A stretch of DNA of 64,000 nt from Siminovitchia acidinfaciens (GTDB lineage Bacteria > Bacillota > Bacilli > Bacillales > Bacillaceae_C). The DNA lies in assembly GCF_003605385.1 (NCBI RefSeq), contig NZ_QYTV02000006.1, positions 97,225 to 161,224 of the forward strand. Reading direction: 5' to 3'. This document shows, in pieces, positions 35,448 to 44,412 of this stretch. Position 1 is the stretch's first letter, and every line of letters begins with the position of its first letter. The notes beneath the pieces were generated by a model. The model was given only the letters and a program-made list of their open reading frames with translations. It had not been told where the DNA came from and searched no databases. Made by a program: the position numbers and the translations under genes.

Positions 35448-36827
35448 TTGAATAATACTATTTTTACATTTAAAGATAACTCCCCTAAATACAAGCAAAT
35501 CTACGAGAAGTTCAAATCATTTATTGAACAAGGAGACATTTTGGCGAATGAGCGATTGCCTTCCATTCGTCAACTTGCAGATTCCTTACATGTAAGTCGT
35601 AATACAACTTTAATGGCATATGAACAACTTGTTGCTGAAGGATATATTCGTGGCGAGGGCCGGAAAGGTTATTTTGCGAATGAGATAGAACCTGTAATTA
35701 ATCAGGAAACAGCAGATTTCCATAATAAAAAGCAAACAGAGTTCAAGGAAAGTTGGATAGTCAATTTCAGGACAGATGCTGTTGATCAAACAAATTTCCC
35801 GTTGAAAATTTGGAGGAGATTTGCTAATCAAGCATTAACATTACAAGGTAGCTTTCAATACGGAGATCCGTTTGGGGAAGAGTGTCTGCGTAAACAAATT
35901 TCCACATATTTATTTCAATCACGCGGAGTGAAAACAAATCCTGATTCAATTGTCATAGGAAGCAGCACCCAACAAATGCTTGTATACCTCGGCCATATAC
36001 TAAAGAATGAATTCGATAGTATTATAGTTGAAGATCCTGGTTACGACGGTGCAAGAGAAGCTTTTCAATTCCATCGTTTTTTATTTGAAACTTTGCCGGT
36101 TTATGAAGCAGGTGCTGACCTTTCACAATTAGAACAAATGAAATCACGGTTAATTTATGTAACCCCTTCCCATCAAAGTCCTCTCGGAGTAAGCATGTCT
36201 ATTCAACAACGCCAAATGCTTATTCATTGGGTAAACAAGGTGCGTGGATATATTATCGAAGACGATTACGATAGTGAATTTCGGTATACACAAAAACCAT
36301 TTCCTGCCCTTGCATCGATTGATTCAGCAAGAGTCATTTATTTAGGGAATTTCTCAAAGTCATTTCTTCCTGGAATCCGTTTATCTTATATGGTGTTGCC
36401 AGATCCGGTTTTAACTCGCTATAAAAAATACTATGCTCATTTTGAGAGTACCACATCGCTCTCCAGTCAACTAACAATGGCAAAGTTTATGGAATTGGGA
36501 GAATGGAATCGCCACGTAAAACGGATGCGGCTTGTTTATAAAAGAAAAATGCTCCACTTAGTTTCCGAATTAAGAAAGCGATTCGGCGAAAATATTTCTA
36601 TCATTGGCGAGCAGTCTGGATTATATTTATTAATCAAAATACACTTGAACCATTCAGAAGAATCGTTAATCCAACGTGCCTCTTCTTATGGTGTAAAAGT
36701 ATATCCGACCGCACCCTACTTTATTAAAAATCATCCTAATGCCCCGATTATTAAACTAGGCTTCAGCGATCTTTCTAGTGACGAAATCGCGCTTGGAGTC
36801 AAGCTCTTAAAAAAGGCATGGATTTAA
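35448..36827 (+). CDS. MocR-type GntR-HTH/aminotransferase fusion regulator
   Basis: About 459 aa: a GntR winged helix-turn-helix at roughly residues 10-75 (LPSIRQLADSLHVSRNTTLMAYEQL) fused to a fold-type I aminotransferase domain whose PLP Lys is in LGNFSKSFLPGIRLSY near 305. MocR proteins such as PdxR and GabR sense PLP or amino acid adducts and often control the divergently transcribed neighbour, here the PaiB-like/LysE pair. I set the start at TTG 35448, with AGAGGG seven bases upstream; the ATG at 35430 has no binding site because that sequence includes it. Confidence 0.85.
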   Translation: MNNTIFTFKDNSPKYKQIYEKFKSFIEQGDILANERLPSIRQLADSLHVSRNTTLMAYEQLVAEGYIRGEGRKGYFANEIEPVINQETADFHNKKQTEFKESWIVNFRTDAVDQTNFPLKIWRRFANQALTLQGSFQYGDPFGEECLRKQISTYLFQSRGVKTNPDSIVIGSSTQQMLVYLGHILKNEFDSIIVEDPGYDGAREAFQFHRFLFETLPVYEAGADLSQLEQMKSRLIYVTPSHQSPLGVSMSIQQRQMLIHWVNKVRGYIIEDDYDSEFRYTQKPFPALASIDSARVIYLGNFSKSFLPGIRLSYMVLPDPVLTRYKKYYAHFESTTSLSSQLTMAKFMELGEWNRHVKRMRLVYKRKMLHLVSELRKRFGENISIIGEQSGLYLLIKIHLNHSEESLIQRASSYGVKVYPTAPYFIKNHPNAPIIKLGFSDLSSDEIALGVKLLKKAWI

Positions 36828-37008
36828 ACTCGGAAGGTAGTAAGATATTAATATCGAACAGGGATTATTCAGGCGGCTTGTTTTTTGGTGGTATCACGAT
36901 TTAGGAATTACAGGAAATAGCTGATCATGATCGTGCCTCATTAAAAGGGACAAGGAAGTTTAAACTTGAAAAGAGTGGAATTTTTTCCCTTGACCTGAAA
37001 AGATAATG

Positions 37009-38862
37009 TTAATTATAAGGGCTTGCACTATTGAATTTAAATAAACCTAATTGCGGAAAAAGGGTTGTTCGGCTTTTGCGTTCCATGAACGGTGGGGATT
37101 CATCCGTTAAAATGTGATTGAGGAGTTGTATGGACTCCGAAACATACTTCCCTTTGTTTAACATGATGGCATTTGCTTTAGCTCCATAGGCGGCATCCGT
37201 AATTTCAGCCCGGGACGGGATGCCTTTTTTGGTCAAACTCTCTAACACTCCTGTCGCCCAAATGACTGGTATATGTGCAGCAGAACATAGATTAAAGATC
37301 TGTTCCTGTGCAGATGATAGTTGTTCATATCCAACCTCTATGGCCAAGTCCCCTCTTGCAATCATAACGCCGAATCCATTGAAGTTTAATCCTTCAATCA
37401 GAATTCTTCCCAAATGATGGATGGCATCCTTTGTTTCAATTTTTGCGATAACCGGCAAATGAGAGGCTGACAGCTGTTCTAATTTTGTCCTAAGCATCTT
37501 AAGATCATTGGGTGAATGAACAAAGGAAATTCCCACCATATCTGCGTGGCTGGCGATAAACGGAAGGTCCATAAGATCTTTATCGGTCAAGGCAGGGACA
37601 CTAATACTTAATAGCGAGTCCGGCAGATTCACACCTTTGCCTTCTTTGACATTTACGTATTCATCTACTGGGGAAAGAATCATCAGATCAATGTATTCCT
37701 TTCCCACCCGCTGAACAATGCCTGCGATTTTCCCATCATCAATGAACACTCGGTCTGCCGGTCTTACATTTTGAAAAGCTTTTTTAAGTGTAACTGGTAC
37801 GCCCGCAATCTGATTATCTGATGCTGCATGGCCCAACCGCTTTTCATCCAGGTAAAGACGTAATTTATCCCCTTTTGTCAAGCGGATTTCAACGGGCCCA
37901 TACGGCATTGAGCGGATATGGTAAATGCCTTTTTCATGAATAAAAACTGTGCTTGCCCCTATCAATGCTGTATAGTCTAATTGAACCTTAATACAAGTCT
38001 TACTGAGAATATCGATGACCCGCAACGTCCTTTTTTGGTTATTCAAGTCCCAAAAAGTCAATTTATCACCTATCTTCAATAATTCAAGCGAACTTTGCTC
38101 CTTGACTGCGATTGTAAAAGAGTGGATATCAACCGTTGTTTCTGCTGCTCCTGAATCGACAAATCCTTCAATTGTACCTGTAAATTTTCCATTCGAATCA
38201 ACAGGTGTTTTTACTGTCAAAAGCTTTTCGCTATGGTTAAATGACCCAATTCTTATCTTGGGACCGCCCAAATCCATATAAATCTTGCACGTAGAACCCT
38301 TCCACTTGCCTTTCGCCTTCAAATTTACTTCCGCATTGCGCAACGTCAAAATAAGTTCTTTCCATATTTCCGAATCTCCATGTGCACAGTTGATCCTAAC
38401 AATATCCATGCCATTTACCAAAAAGTCTTCCAGAAGCTGTGTATCATGGACCATTTTAGCATCGAGGGTCACCATGATTTTTGCCTTTCGTTGATCAGTA
38501 CTATTTCCCAGAACCCGGCTTGCCCGTGATTGTAAAATCATACTCGCTTCAGAAGGGGAAGGAACAGATAAAGAGGAATCGAATTCATAGTTTATGCCTA
38601 ATTGCCTTAAGACCTTTTTTATTGTAAATAATGTATGAGCACGCGCATCTGCAAAGGAGGCAAGCCCATATTCTTTTAGCCAAAGGTCCCATTGGTCAAG
38701 GTTGTGGTTCTGCAAAGCGATAAAAGTTAGTAGGTTATCCCTGCTTTGTATCCCTTCAATGCTTTGTGCGACTGGATACTGGGCAATGCTTTGTTTGATT
38801 TGCCAAGTTACTTTACAGTAAATATTTTTAAGTTTCTTCGCTTCACAGTTTGAAATCAACAT
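37009..38862 (-). CDS. pyruvate-kinase-like protein of atypical architecture
   Basis: About 617 aa. An N-terminal helical extension of some 130 residues precedes a divergent pyruvate kinase TIM barrel: KIMVTLDAKMVHD and GMDIVRINCAHG (canonical T-x-G-P-x-S and R-x-N-x-S-H), MDLGGPKIRIG, SFVHSPNDLKMLRTK, IAKIETKDAIHHLG and MIARGDLAIEVGYEQL. Between strands sits a long beta insertion (about 215-390). The K, E and ARGD elements are kept, but RLNFSH is altered, ATQMLESM reads ATGVLESL, the SGETA loop reads LNKGKYV, and the C-terminal allosteric domain is missing. It is therefore unlikely to be the glycolytic enzyme. Start is ATG 38862 after AAGGAAG. It is a single gene with no helpful neighbour. 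Confidence 0.78.
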   Translation of the reverse strand: MLISNCEAKKLKNIYCKVTWQIKQSIAQYPVAQSIEGIQSRDNLLTFIALQNHNLDQWDLWLKEYGLASFADARAHTLFTIKKVLRQLGINYEFDSSLSVPSPSEASMILQSRASRVLGNSTDQRKAKIMVTLDAKMVHDTQLLEDFLVNGMDIVRINCAHGDSEIWKELILTLRNAEVNLKAKGKWKGSTCKIYMDLGGPKIRIGSFNHSEKLLTVKTPVDSNGKFTGTIEGFVDSGAAETTVDIHSFTIAVKEQSSLELLKIGDKLTFWDLNNQKRTLRVIDILSKTCIKVQLDYTALIGASTVFIHEKGIYHIRSMPYGPVEIRLTKGDKLRLYLDEKRLGHAASDNQIAGVPVTLKKAFQNVRPADRVFIDDGKIAGIVQRVGKEYIDLMILSPVDEYVNVKEGKGVNLPDSLLSISVPALTDKDLMDLPFIASHADMVGISFVHSPNDLKMLRTKLEQLSASHLPVIAKIETKDAIHHLGRILIEGLNFNGFGVMIARGDLAIEVGYEQLSSAQEQIFNLCSAAHIPVIWATGVLESLTKKGIPSRAEITDAAYGAKANAIMLNKGKYVSESIQLLNHILTDESPPFMERKSRTTLFPQLGLFKFNSASPYN

Positions 38863-38954
38863 CCAGCCACTTCCTTCCATAACTTTAGCCTAAACTATAT
38901 TATGAAGAAAGAATCCCCGGGCAACTTGTACATGTTTTTTGAATGTTCCCATCA

Positions 38955-38996
38955 ATAAAAGACGAAGGACCATGCATTTAAAATTGCATGGTCCGC
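38955..38996 (-). terminator. terminator of the agmatinase-family gene
   Basis: Perfect 10-bp stem GGACCATGCA / TGCATGGTCC, with a T-rich tail (TTCGTCTTTTATTG) on the minus strand, just after the stop of the agmatinase-family gene. Confidence 0.75.
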
Positions 38997-39002
38997 ATAA
39001 TA

Positions 39003-39938
39003 TCAACGATAAGTACCAGTGATATTTCTTTCTTTTCTGTTATGGTGGCCCCAGCATTCCGTTATTATTTTTCTTGCTGCAAAGGCGGATAAAAGGGAAT
39101 CGTCAAGCTTTGGAGCAACTTCCACCACATCAAAGCCGATAACCGGCAGTTCAAACAGCCCATACAGAAGATCAAGAAGCTCCCTGCTATCCAAGCCGCC
39201 GAACTGCGGTGTGCCTGTTCCTGGTGCATAAGCAGGATCAAGCGCATCTATGTCTACGGTAATGTATATGTTATTGAACCTTCCCATTTTTTCTTTGATT
39301 TTATGTAAGGTATTTTCTACGCCTTTTTTTCGTACTTCCGCCGCTCCAATGATATTCATCTTGTTGTTATTGATAAACTGAAGTTCCTCTGATTCAACAG
39401 ACCTTACACCTACGAAAAAAATGCTCTCTGTATCTGTTATGTTTTTTAGTTCCAACGCCCGTCTTTCCGTTGAACCATGTGACAATGGATCTCCTCCTAT
39501 CTCATCGCACAAATCAAAGTGCGAATCAATATGAAGGATGCCAAATGGCTCATTCAACGCTCTGTCGATCCCACGTAAAACCGGTATGGTTGTAGAATGG
39601 TCCCCACCTATCATTGTCAACAATTTTCCAGATTTCACAATGGAATAAGCTGCTTGTTCGGCCTCAAGGAACAATTCATCCCTGTCTTTTCCTTCTACGT
39701 CACCCAAATCAAGAATTTGTAAATCCGAGAGGTCTTCCCATCTTTCCGTAGTCGGAGCAATTGTGTAAGTGATTTCGCGAATGGCTTGAGGCCCTTCTTT
39801 AGCGCCTGCCCGAAAACTGACCCCTCCATCAAACGGAATGCCAAAAACAACGGCATCCGCCTTCTCCAACGATATCCCCGGACGATTCAATCCAGCCCAA
39901 ATTCCAGGTTCCTTGATCATTTGATTTACATTTTTCAC
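39003..39938 (-). CDS. speB: agmatinase/arginase-family ureohydrolase
   Basis: A 311-aa ureohydrolase. The manganese ligands are present in IGGDHSTT near 115, HIDSHFD near 138 and VDIDALDPAYAPGTGTP near 224. The second motif has Ser where most members have Ala (D-A-H-x-D), which keeps all ligands. The family hydrolyses agmatine, arginine, guanidinobutyrate or formiminoglutamate; agmatine to putrescine plus urea is the usual call in bacilli. Start is GTG 39938 with GGGGGAA upstream. It lies far from the two decarboxylase genes, so a shared pathway is possible but not shown. The symbol is by family. Confidence 0.82.
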   Translation of the reverse strand: MKNVNQMIKEPGIWAGLNRPGISLEKADAVVFGIPFDGGVSFRAGAKEGPQAIREITYTIAPTTERWEDLSDLQILDLGDVEGKDRDELFLEAEQAAYSIVKSGKLLTMIGGDHSTTIPVLRGIDRALNEPFGILHIDSHFDLCDEIGGDPLSHGSTERRALELKNITDTESIFFVGVRSVESEELQFINNNKMNIIGAAEVRKKGVENTLHKIKEKMGRFNNIYITVDIDALDPAYAPGTGTPQFGGLDSRELLDLLYGLFELPVIGFDVVEVAPKLDDSLLSAFAARKIITECWGHHNRKERNITGTYR

Positions 39939-40079
39939 CCTTGATTCCCCCTGTATTTACTATTAGAAAATTCTATTATTATTCAAGTTTAGCATATGGC
40001 AGGGGAAATGTATTTCAATTTTAAAAATAGTGTTTTTTATTATGTCGCCTGATAGGTTAAGCGCAATCAAAAGAAAATA

Positions 40080-40118
40080 GGCCTGATTTAAGCTACAACA
40101 TAAATCGGCCTTTTCCAA
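40080..40118 (-). terminator. terminator of the MFS/96-aa operon
   Basis: Minus-strand stem GGCCGATTTA / TAAATCAGGCC with a short loop and a T-rich tail (TATTTTCTTTTG), about 20 bases after the stop of the 96-aa gene. Confidence 0.7.
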
Positions 40119-40130
40119 TCAAATGAACTT

Positions 40131-40421
40131 TTATTCATTTCCTCCCTTTACTTCCTCATTGATATCAATCTTTTCACAGCCGGAATAAAGGCAAGAAAAT
40201 ATATCCATGCCCTCTTTTGCCTTGGCTAGTCCTTTCAAGTAAGGAGTGACCAAATCCTTGAAATCCGCTTCAACACCTTTTTCTTCCAATAAACCATGAA
40301 CATATAATTTTTTTTCATCAAATAAGAATGCAACGTTCCCAACCGCTTTCCCTTTTGCATCCACAACGTTTAACAGTTGAAAATGGGGAGTTATAACTTC
40401 AGGTGAAAAATAAATTTCCAA
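40131..40421 (-). CDS. 96-aa protein of unknown function
   Basis: A small soluble protein I do not recognise. It has a beta-rich N-terminal half (HFQLLNVVDAKGKAVGNVAFLFDEKKLYVHG) and a helical C-terminal half with two Cys in FSCLYSGCEKI. No membrane segment or signal. Start is TTG 40421 with AAGGAGC eight bases upstream. It follows an MFS transporter gene by 13 bases and shares its terminator, so the two are probably co-transcribed. Confidence 0.7.
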   Translation of the reverse strand: MEIYFSPEVITPHFQLLNVVDAKGKAVGNVAFLFDEKKLYVHGLLEEKGVEADFKDLVTPYLKGLAKAKEGMDIFSCLYSGCEKIDINEEVKGGNE

Positions 40422-40434
40422 TTATAACGCTCCT

Positions 40435-41676
40435 TTAAGTAAACTTTAATTGTTCAAACAGCGTCTCGCTTCCTCTTGGTTCTTTCTTCTTGACCCGGAT
40501 GAAAAATAGACATAAAAGCATTGCGAGAAATGTTATACCTGCAGTGGTCAAAAACATTCCGGAACGTGACCAATCCATGAGCGCACTAAAAACCGGTGGC
40601 CCAACGGCAACGCCCAAAAACCTGACCGATCCATATAGTGATGTGACAAAACCCCTTCGTTCTGCGGAAACCGATCCAGTAATAAAGCTGTTGATACAGG
40701 GAAGGACAAGCCCGGTCCCGATGCTGCTGAAAACTAGGATCGAAAAAAAGGGAATCAACCCTTTAAAAAAGATTAAAGTTGAAAATGATGCGGTCATAAG
40801 AAGTAAGCCGATAACAATCAATTTCTTCATCAACTTCATGTTCTTTCCGATTTTACTTCCTGTAAAATAAGAAGTCAAAGTCATGAATAACAACGGGATG
40901 GCCAAAATTCCACCTTTTAAAATACCATCAATATTGTGATCTTTTTCAAGGATATCCGAAATGTAAAATAAAATTCCGAACAGGGTGAATAAACATGCCG
41001 CGCCTGTAAAATATGCTACAAACAACCATCGCCCTTCCGTCTTAAATACCGATCCCAATCCTTTTATGTACTTCCCGACGCTTGGAGGTTCCTCTTCCTT
41101 TTTCTTTTCTTTGACAAAGAAGATGGTTAAAAGAATGGATATGATACAAAAGATGGGAAATGCGAAAAACACGGCATACCAGATAATTAGAGCCAACAAT
41201 GATCCGATAATAGGGCTGATGACTTTTCCAAAACCGTTCGAAGCTTCGACCAGGCCCAAGACTTTGCTCTGCTCCCCGCCTTTAAACAAATCTCCGGTCA
41301 AAGCCATGGCAATGGGTGCCGTTCCGGCGGCTCCAATCCCTTGCAAGACCCGGCCTACCAAAACCCATATGTACGGGCTGGAAAACCAAGCAGAAGCTGC
41401 GCCAGCCAATATACCTCCGCCGCCATAAAGAATGAGTGCCGGGATAATTATCGATTTCCTGGAAAAGCGATCGGATAAATAGCCCAGTACAGGGATGGCA
41501 ATCGCCGCCGCCATTGAAAAAACTGTAATGATCAGGCTGATTTTAAACTGGGACACATCAAATTCACTTTTCATTTTTGGCAAAATTGGAATCAACATGG
41601 AATTTCCCAATACTAAAATCAAGGGAATGGATGCGATTGCAGTAATGGTCATTCCTTTGTTTTTTTGCTTTGGCAA
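40435..41676 (-). CDS. MFS drug-efflux-type transporter
   Basis: About 413 aa with 12 predicted helices. It has the loop 2-3 motif [17 protein letters not shown] near 65, motif C-like [19 protein letters not shown] near 120 and [22 protein letters not shown] near 345, features of the DHA1 proton-drug antiporter group. I placed the start at TTG 41676, with a run of six G seven bases upstream; the longer reading frame before it lacks a binding site and is not hydrophobic. The small gene downstream is probably in the same operon. Confidence 0.84.
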   Translation of the reverse strand: MPKQKNKGMTITAIASIPLILVLGNSMLIPILPKMKSEFDVSQFKISLIITVFSMAAAIAIPVLGYLSDRFSRKSIIIPALILYGGGGILAGAASAWFSSPYIWVLVGRVLQGIGAAGTAPIAMALTGDLFKGGEQSKVLGLVEASNGFGKVISPIIGSLLALIIWYAVFFAFPIFCIISILLTIFFVKEKKKEEEPPSVGKYIKGLGSVFKTEGRWLFVAYFTGAACLFTLFGILFYISDILEKDHNIDGILKGGILAIPLLFMTLTSYFTGSKIGKNMKLMKKLIVIGLLLMTASFSTLIFFKGLIPFFSILVFSSIGTGLVLPCINSFITGSVSAERRGFVTSLYGSVRFLGVAVGPPVFSALMDWSRSGMFLTTAGITFLAMLLCLFFIRVKKKEPRGSETLFEQLKFT

Positions 41677-41832
41677 CTTATTACCCCCCTTCAGCCTGGC
41701 TGTTAAATCTTTTTTATTTTGGCGGCATACTTGCTTTTTATACAAATACAATAAAATAATTCAACAATAAAATGGCACTCTTGCCCAGCCTTTGAATAGT
41801 CTATCCTAGAAAATGGAGGGGGCGTTTTCCAT

Positions 41833-42603
41833 ATGAGATTTTTGGATTTGCCTGAAAGGACTTCTGGAAAAAGAACCTATGGCATTACATCCATCGTTGA
41901 TTTTGGCATTCCTTCAAAAGAACTGGAAAATATTTTATATGACTTTGGGCATATTATTGATATCGCCAAATTGGGAATCGGATCAGCCTATGTAACACCT
42001 AACGTCGAGAAAAAAATCAGCTTATATAAAAAACATGATATCACCCCATATTGCGGGGGAACATTATTTGAAAAGGCCTATCATCAAAACAAGCTAACCG
42101 AGTATATTGAATATTTGAAGGGGTTGGAAATTGATTGGATCGAGGTATCCAACGGGACAGTTGATATACCTTTGAATGACCGGCTAGACCTTGTTTCCCA
42201 CCTTAAAAAGGACTTCCATGTAATTGCTGAAGTCGGTTCCAAAGATGCAAATAAGCATATGTCCACTTCCGATTGGGTAGACGAGGTTCGAAGTCTACTT
42301 GAAAACGGATGCAAATATGTCATTACGGAAGGACGAGATTCCGGTACTTCGGGTATTTATGATAAAAGCGGTCTAATCAAGTCAGAGCTGGTGGATGAAT
42401 TATTAAAAGAGATTGATTGCAATAAAATAATATTTGAAGCGCCTCTTCCTAAACATCAAATGTATTTCATCAATGAAATTGGACCGAACGTCAACTTGGG
42501 GAATGTCAAGTTGTCCGATGTTTTGATTTTGGAGGCTCAAAGATGCGGATTAAGATGTGAAACCTTCTTTCTGGAGGAAAATAAATGCAGATTACCTTTA
42601 TAA
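41833..42603 (+). CDS. comA: phosphosulfolactate synthase (ComA family)
   Basis: A 256-aa TIM-barrel protein matching the ComA/YitD family throughout (RTYGITSIVDFGIP, AKLGIGSAYVTPNVEKKI, YCGGTLFEKAY, EVSNGTVDIPL, VIAEVGSKD, ITEGRDSGTSGIYD). It adds sulfite to phosphoenolpyruvate to give (2R)-phospho-3-sulfolactate. In methanogens this starts coenzyme M synthesis; in Bacillus it is tied to sulfolactate stored in spores. The ATG follows GGAGGGGG. The next gene overlaps its end by 19 bases, so translation is coupled. The usual ComB phosphatase gene is not in the window. Confidence 0.88.
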   Translation: MRFLDLPERTSGKRTYGITSIVDFGIPSKELENILYDFGHIIDIAKLGIGSAYVTPNVEKKISLYKKHDITPYCGGTLFEKAYHQNKLTEYIEYLKGLEIDWIEVSNGTVDIPLNDRLDLVSHLKKDFHVIAEVGSKDANKHMSTSDWVDEVRSLLENGCKYVITEGRDSGTSGIYDKSGLIKSELVDELLKEIDCNKIIFEAPLPKHQMYFINEIGPNVNLGNVKLSDVLILEAQRCGLRCETFFLEENKCRLPL

Positions 42604-43112
42604 GGCATCTGCCGACTGAATGGAATAAAAAAACATGGCTTCAAGGTAAACGTGATATTGGAATTACAGCTCTCACCAAAAACGACAGCGAAGAAATTGA
42701 GGAAAATAAGACGCTTTTGAAAATCAGGGCACCGTTTGATCTTGTTTTGGCCAGTACATTAAAAAGGACACAGGAAACAGCATTTCTTTATGGATTCGAA
42801 CCAGAAATTGAGCATCTGCTTGACGAACTGGACTTCGGCCCTTTTGAAGGTGTTCCAAAAAGAAAGCTTACGGAAGAACTGGGATCCCAATGGGAGGGTA
42901 ACCCTCTCTCTATAACCCTGGGTGAGCCCGTTCGCCATCTGGAAGAAAGAATCATATCTTTTTTACAAAAATACAAAACCAGAAAAAACATTTTAGCTTT
43001 TGGGCATGGCGCATGGATCAGAGCCGCCTTATCATATGTAAAATATGGACATATTAATCAAATGAACAGGATTGAAGTAAAGAATAATGATTGCCTGTCC
43101 ATTAATATTTGA
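42585..43112 (+). CDS. histidine phosphatase family protein
   Basis: A 175-aa histidine phosphatase (phosphoglycerate-mutase-like). The catalytic RHLPTEWN at residues 7-14 holds the nucleophilic His, and the second His is in AFGHGAWIR near 142. The ATG follows GGAGG and overlaps the end of comA. This tight coupling suggests it dephosphorylates the ComA product, phosphosulfolactate, taking the place of ComB. That is inference; the family acts on many phosphoesters. Confidence 0.85.
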   Translation: MQITFIRHLPTEWNKKTWLQGKRDIGITALTKNDSEEIEENKTLLKIRAPFDLVLASTLKRTQETAFLYGFEPEIEHLLDELDFGPFEGVPKRKLTEELGSQWEGNPLSITLGEPVRHLEERIISFLQKYKTRKNILAFGHGAWIRAALSYVKYGHINQMNRIEVKNNDCLSINI

Positions 43113-43143
43113 TAAAACAGAGATCCCTGACGACGGGATCTCC

Positions 43144-43761
43144 TTATCTTCTCCTCCAGCTTACTGCCAAGGAGGTAATTTTATGAAATTTTATTTTATA
43201 AATATAATCGATTACATTCGTTGACATGAACTGGCAAACAATTGCATAAAGGACTATTTTATAATCTATGACGAGAGAAGTTAGTAAAAAGATAAACATG
43301 TTGATTCCCATCATCACTTTTCCAGGACTCCAATTTTTATGAAAGGCTATCATCAAAGCAGGAATGACCATTCCCCCGCTGGAAGCCCCGGCACGAATAA
43401 GTAGACCGACACCTAGACCGAAAAAAAGGCTTCCCGCGCCCATATCGAATAATAAAAAATTCGGCTCTACCGGAATTTTCATGGTAAAAAAACTGATCGT
43501 CGCAGATGTAGTTGCAACTGAAAGCACAGTGCGAAAGGTCCATGTATAGCCAAAGTAATTCAATGCAAACAACAGGAAGATGGCATTCGCAAGCCATAAC
43601 GAAAACCCTAGCGATAAATCAAACCAATGGTTGATTAGTAGGGCAATACCAGCCGCACCGCCGGAGGGAATGGAATGCGGAAATAAAAATAAAGACATTG
43701 ACATGCCCTGAAGAAAAGCACCTGTAAACAAACAGGAATATGTTAGGAATAACTTCCTCAT
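43144..43761 (-). CDS. YitT family membrane protein (short form)
   Basis: A 205-aa protein with about five to six helices in the YitT/YvjA/YqfU pattern: LFLFPHSIPSGGAAGIALLINHWF near 25-50 and GAGSLFFGLGVGLLIRAGASSGG near 110-130. The usual C-terminal DUF2179 domain is absent, which makes it a short form. Function unknown. The ribosome binding site is weak and distant (AAAGGA). A small hairpin (GAGATCC / GGGATCT) at 43120-43142 separates it from the convergent histidine phosphatase gene. Confidence 0.82.
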   Translation of the reverse strand: MRKLFLTYSCLFTGAFLQGMSMSLFLFPHSIPSGGAAGIALLINHWFDLSLGFSLWLANAIFLLFALNYFGYTWTFRTVLSVATTSATISFFTMKIPVEPNFLLFDMGAGSLFFGLGVGLLIRAGASSGGMVIPALMIAFHKNWSPGKVMMGINMFIFLLTSLVIDYKIVLYAIVCQFMSTNVIDYIYKIKFHKITSLAVSWRRR

Positions 43762-43878
43762 GGAATAGATTGCATATCCTTTAAATCAGTTGCTTTAGCC
43801 CCCACATATATCCCCTCCTTGTCCATTTTATGAAGGAATATATATATTATGTTGGACAAATCAGCTGGTCAATGAAAA

Positions 43879-43912
43879 AATAACCCTATCCCAGATTGAT
43901 AAGGTTATTTTA
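43879..43912 (-). terminator. terminator of the 44.0-44.8 kb genes
   Basis: Minus-strand stem AATAACCTTATC / GATAGGGTTATT with one mismatch, followed by TTTTTTC, about 60 bases after the stop of the 144-aa membrane protein gene. Confidence 0.72.
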
Positions 43913-43971
43913 TGGCGTTTCCTTCATCTCCGTTTCGAGTGCTCCAAGGTCCACACCGATAAAATCGTGCA

Positions 43972-44406
43972 TTACCACAATCTCGGTTTGACCACCATGA
44001 ACCAGAGCATGATCATCAGGAGACCGATGTAAATCAATATGGAGTGTTGCAGTTTTTTAATCAACAATGAATGGTCACAACTGCCTTCATGCATCTTTTT
44101 AAAAGTGTGCTTAAAAGCTCCGGCAAGAAAAAAGATGGAACTCAACATCACTACAAGTGTCATCACGATCCACGGTTCATGCCATGACCACCCTCCACTG
44201 TATAAAAGCAAAATTCCGGTTATGACTAGTGCATGTCCGGCATGTTTCACAAGCCTTATAGTCAATTCGAATATTTCTATATAGAATTTTCTTTGCAAAT
44301 GATCACAAGACCTTAACCTTTTGACAAAGGCAAGCATAATAAAAAAAGGTCCAATGGATAAGGTTGCGCTGAAAATATGAAAGAACAAAAGCAGTTTATA
44401 AGCCAT
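43972..44406 (-). CDS. small four-helix membrane protein (DUF2269-like)
   Basis: A 144-aa protein with four hydrophobic helices. The first begins YKLLLFFHIFSATLSIGPFF, a start shared by DUF2269-like and CopD-like small membrane proteins with a conserved His in helix 1. Other His residues lie in VKHAGHALVI and SWHEPW. It begins six bases after the ASCH-domain gene, with no good ribosome binding site of its own, so translational coupling is likely. Function unknown. Confidence 0.7.
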   Translation of the reverse strand: MAYKLLLFFHIFSATLSIGPFFIMLAFVKRLRSCDHLQRKFYIEIFELTIRLVKHAGHALVITGILLLYSGGWSWHEPWIVMTLVVMLSSIFFLAGAFKHTFKKMHEGSCDHSLLIKKLQHSILIYIGLLMIMLWFMVVKPRLW

Positions 44407-44412
44407 CGGCTA

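Noticed and set aside
36880-36905. A GGTGGTATCACG string resembling a T-box core
   Set aside because: The invariant TACCGCG part is absent, no antiterminator or terminator follows, and no biosynthetic or synthetase gene lies downstream.
17472-39938. A single arginine-agmatine-putrescine pathway joining the decarboxylases and the agmatinase-family gene
   Set aside because: The agmatinase-family gene is more than 14 kb away with its own signals, and the local permease points to lysine; a shared pathway cannot be supported from sequence alone.
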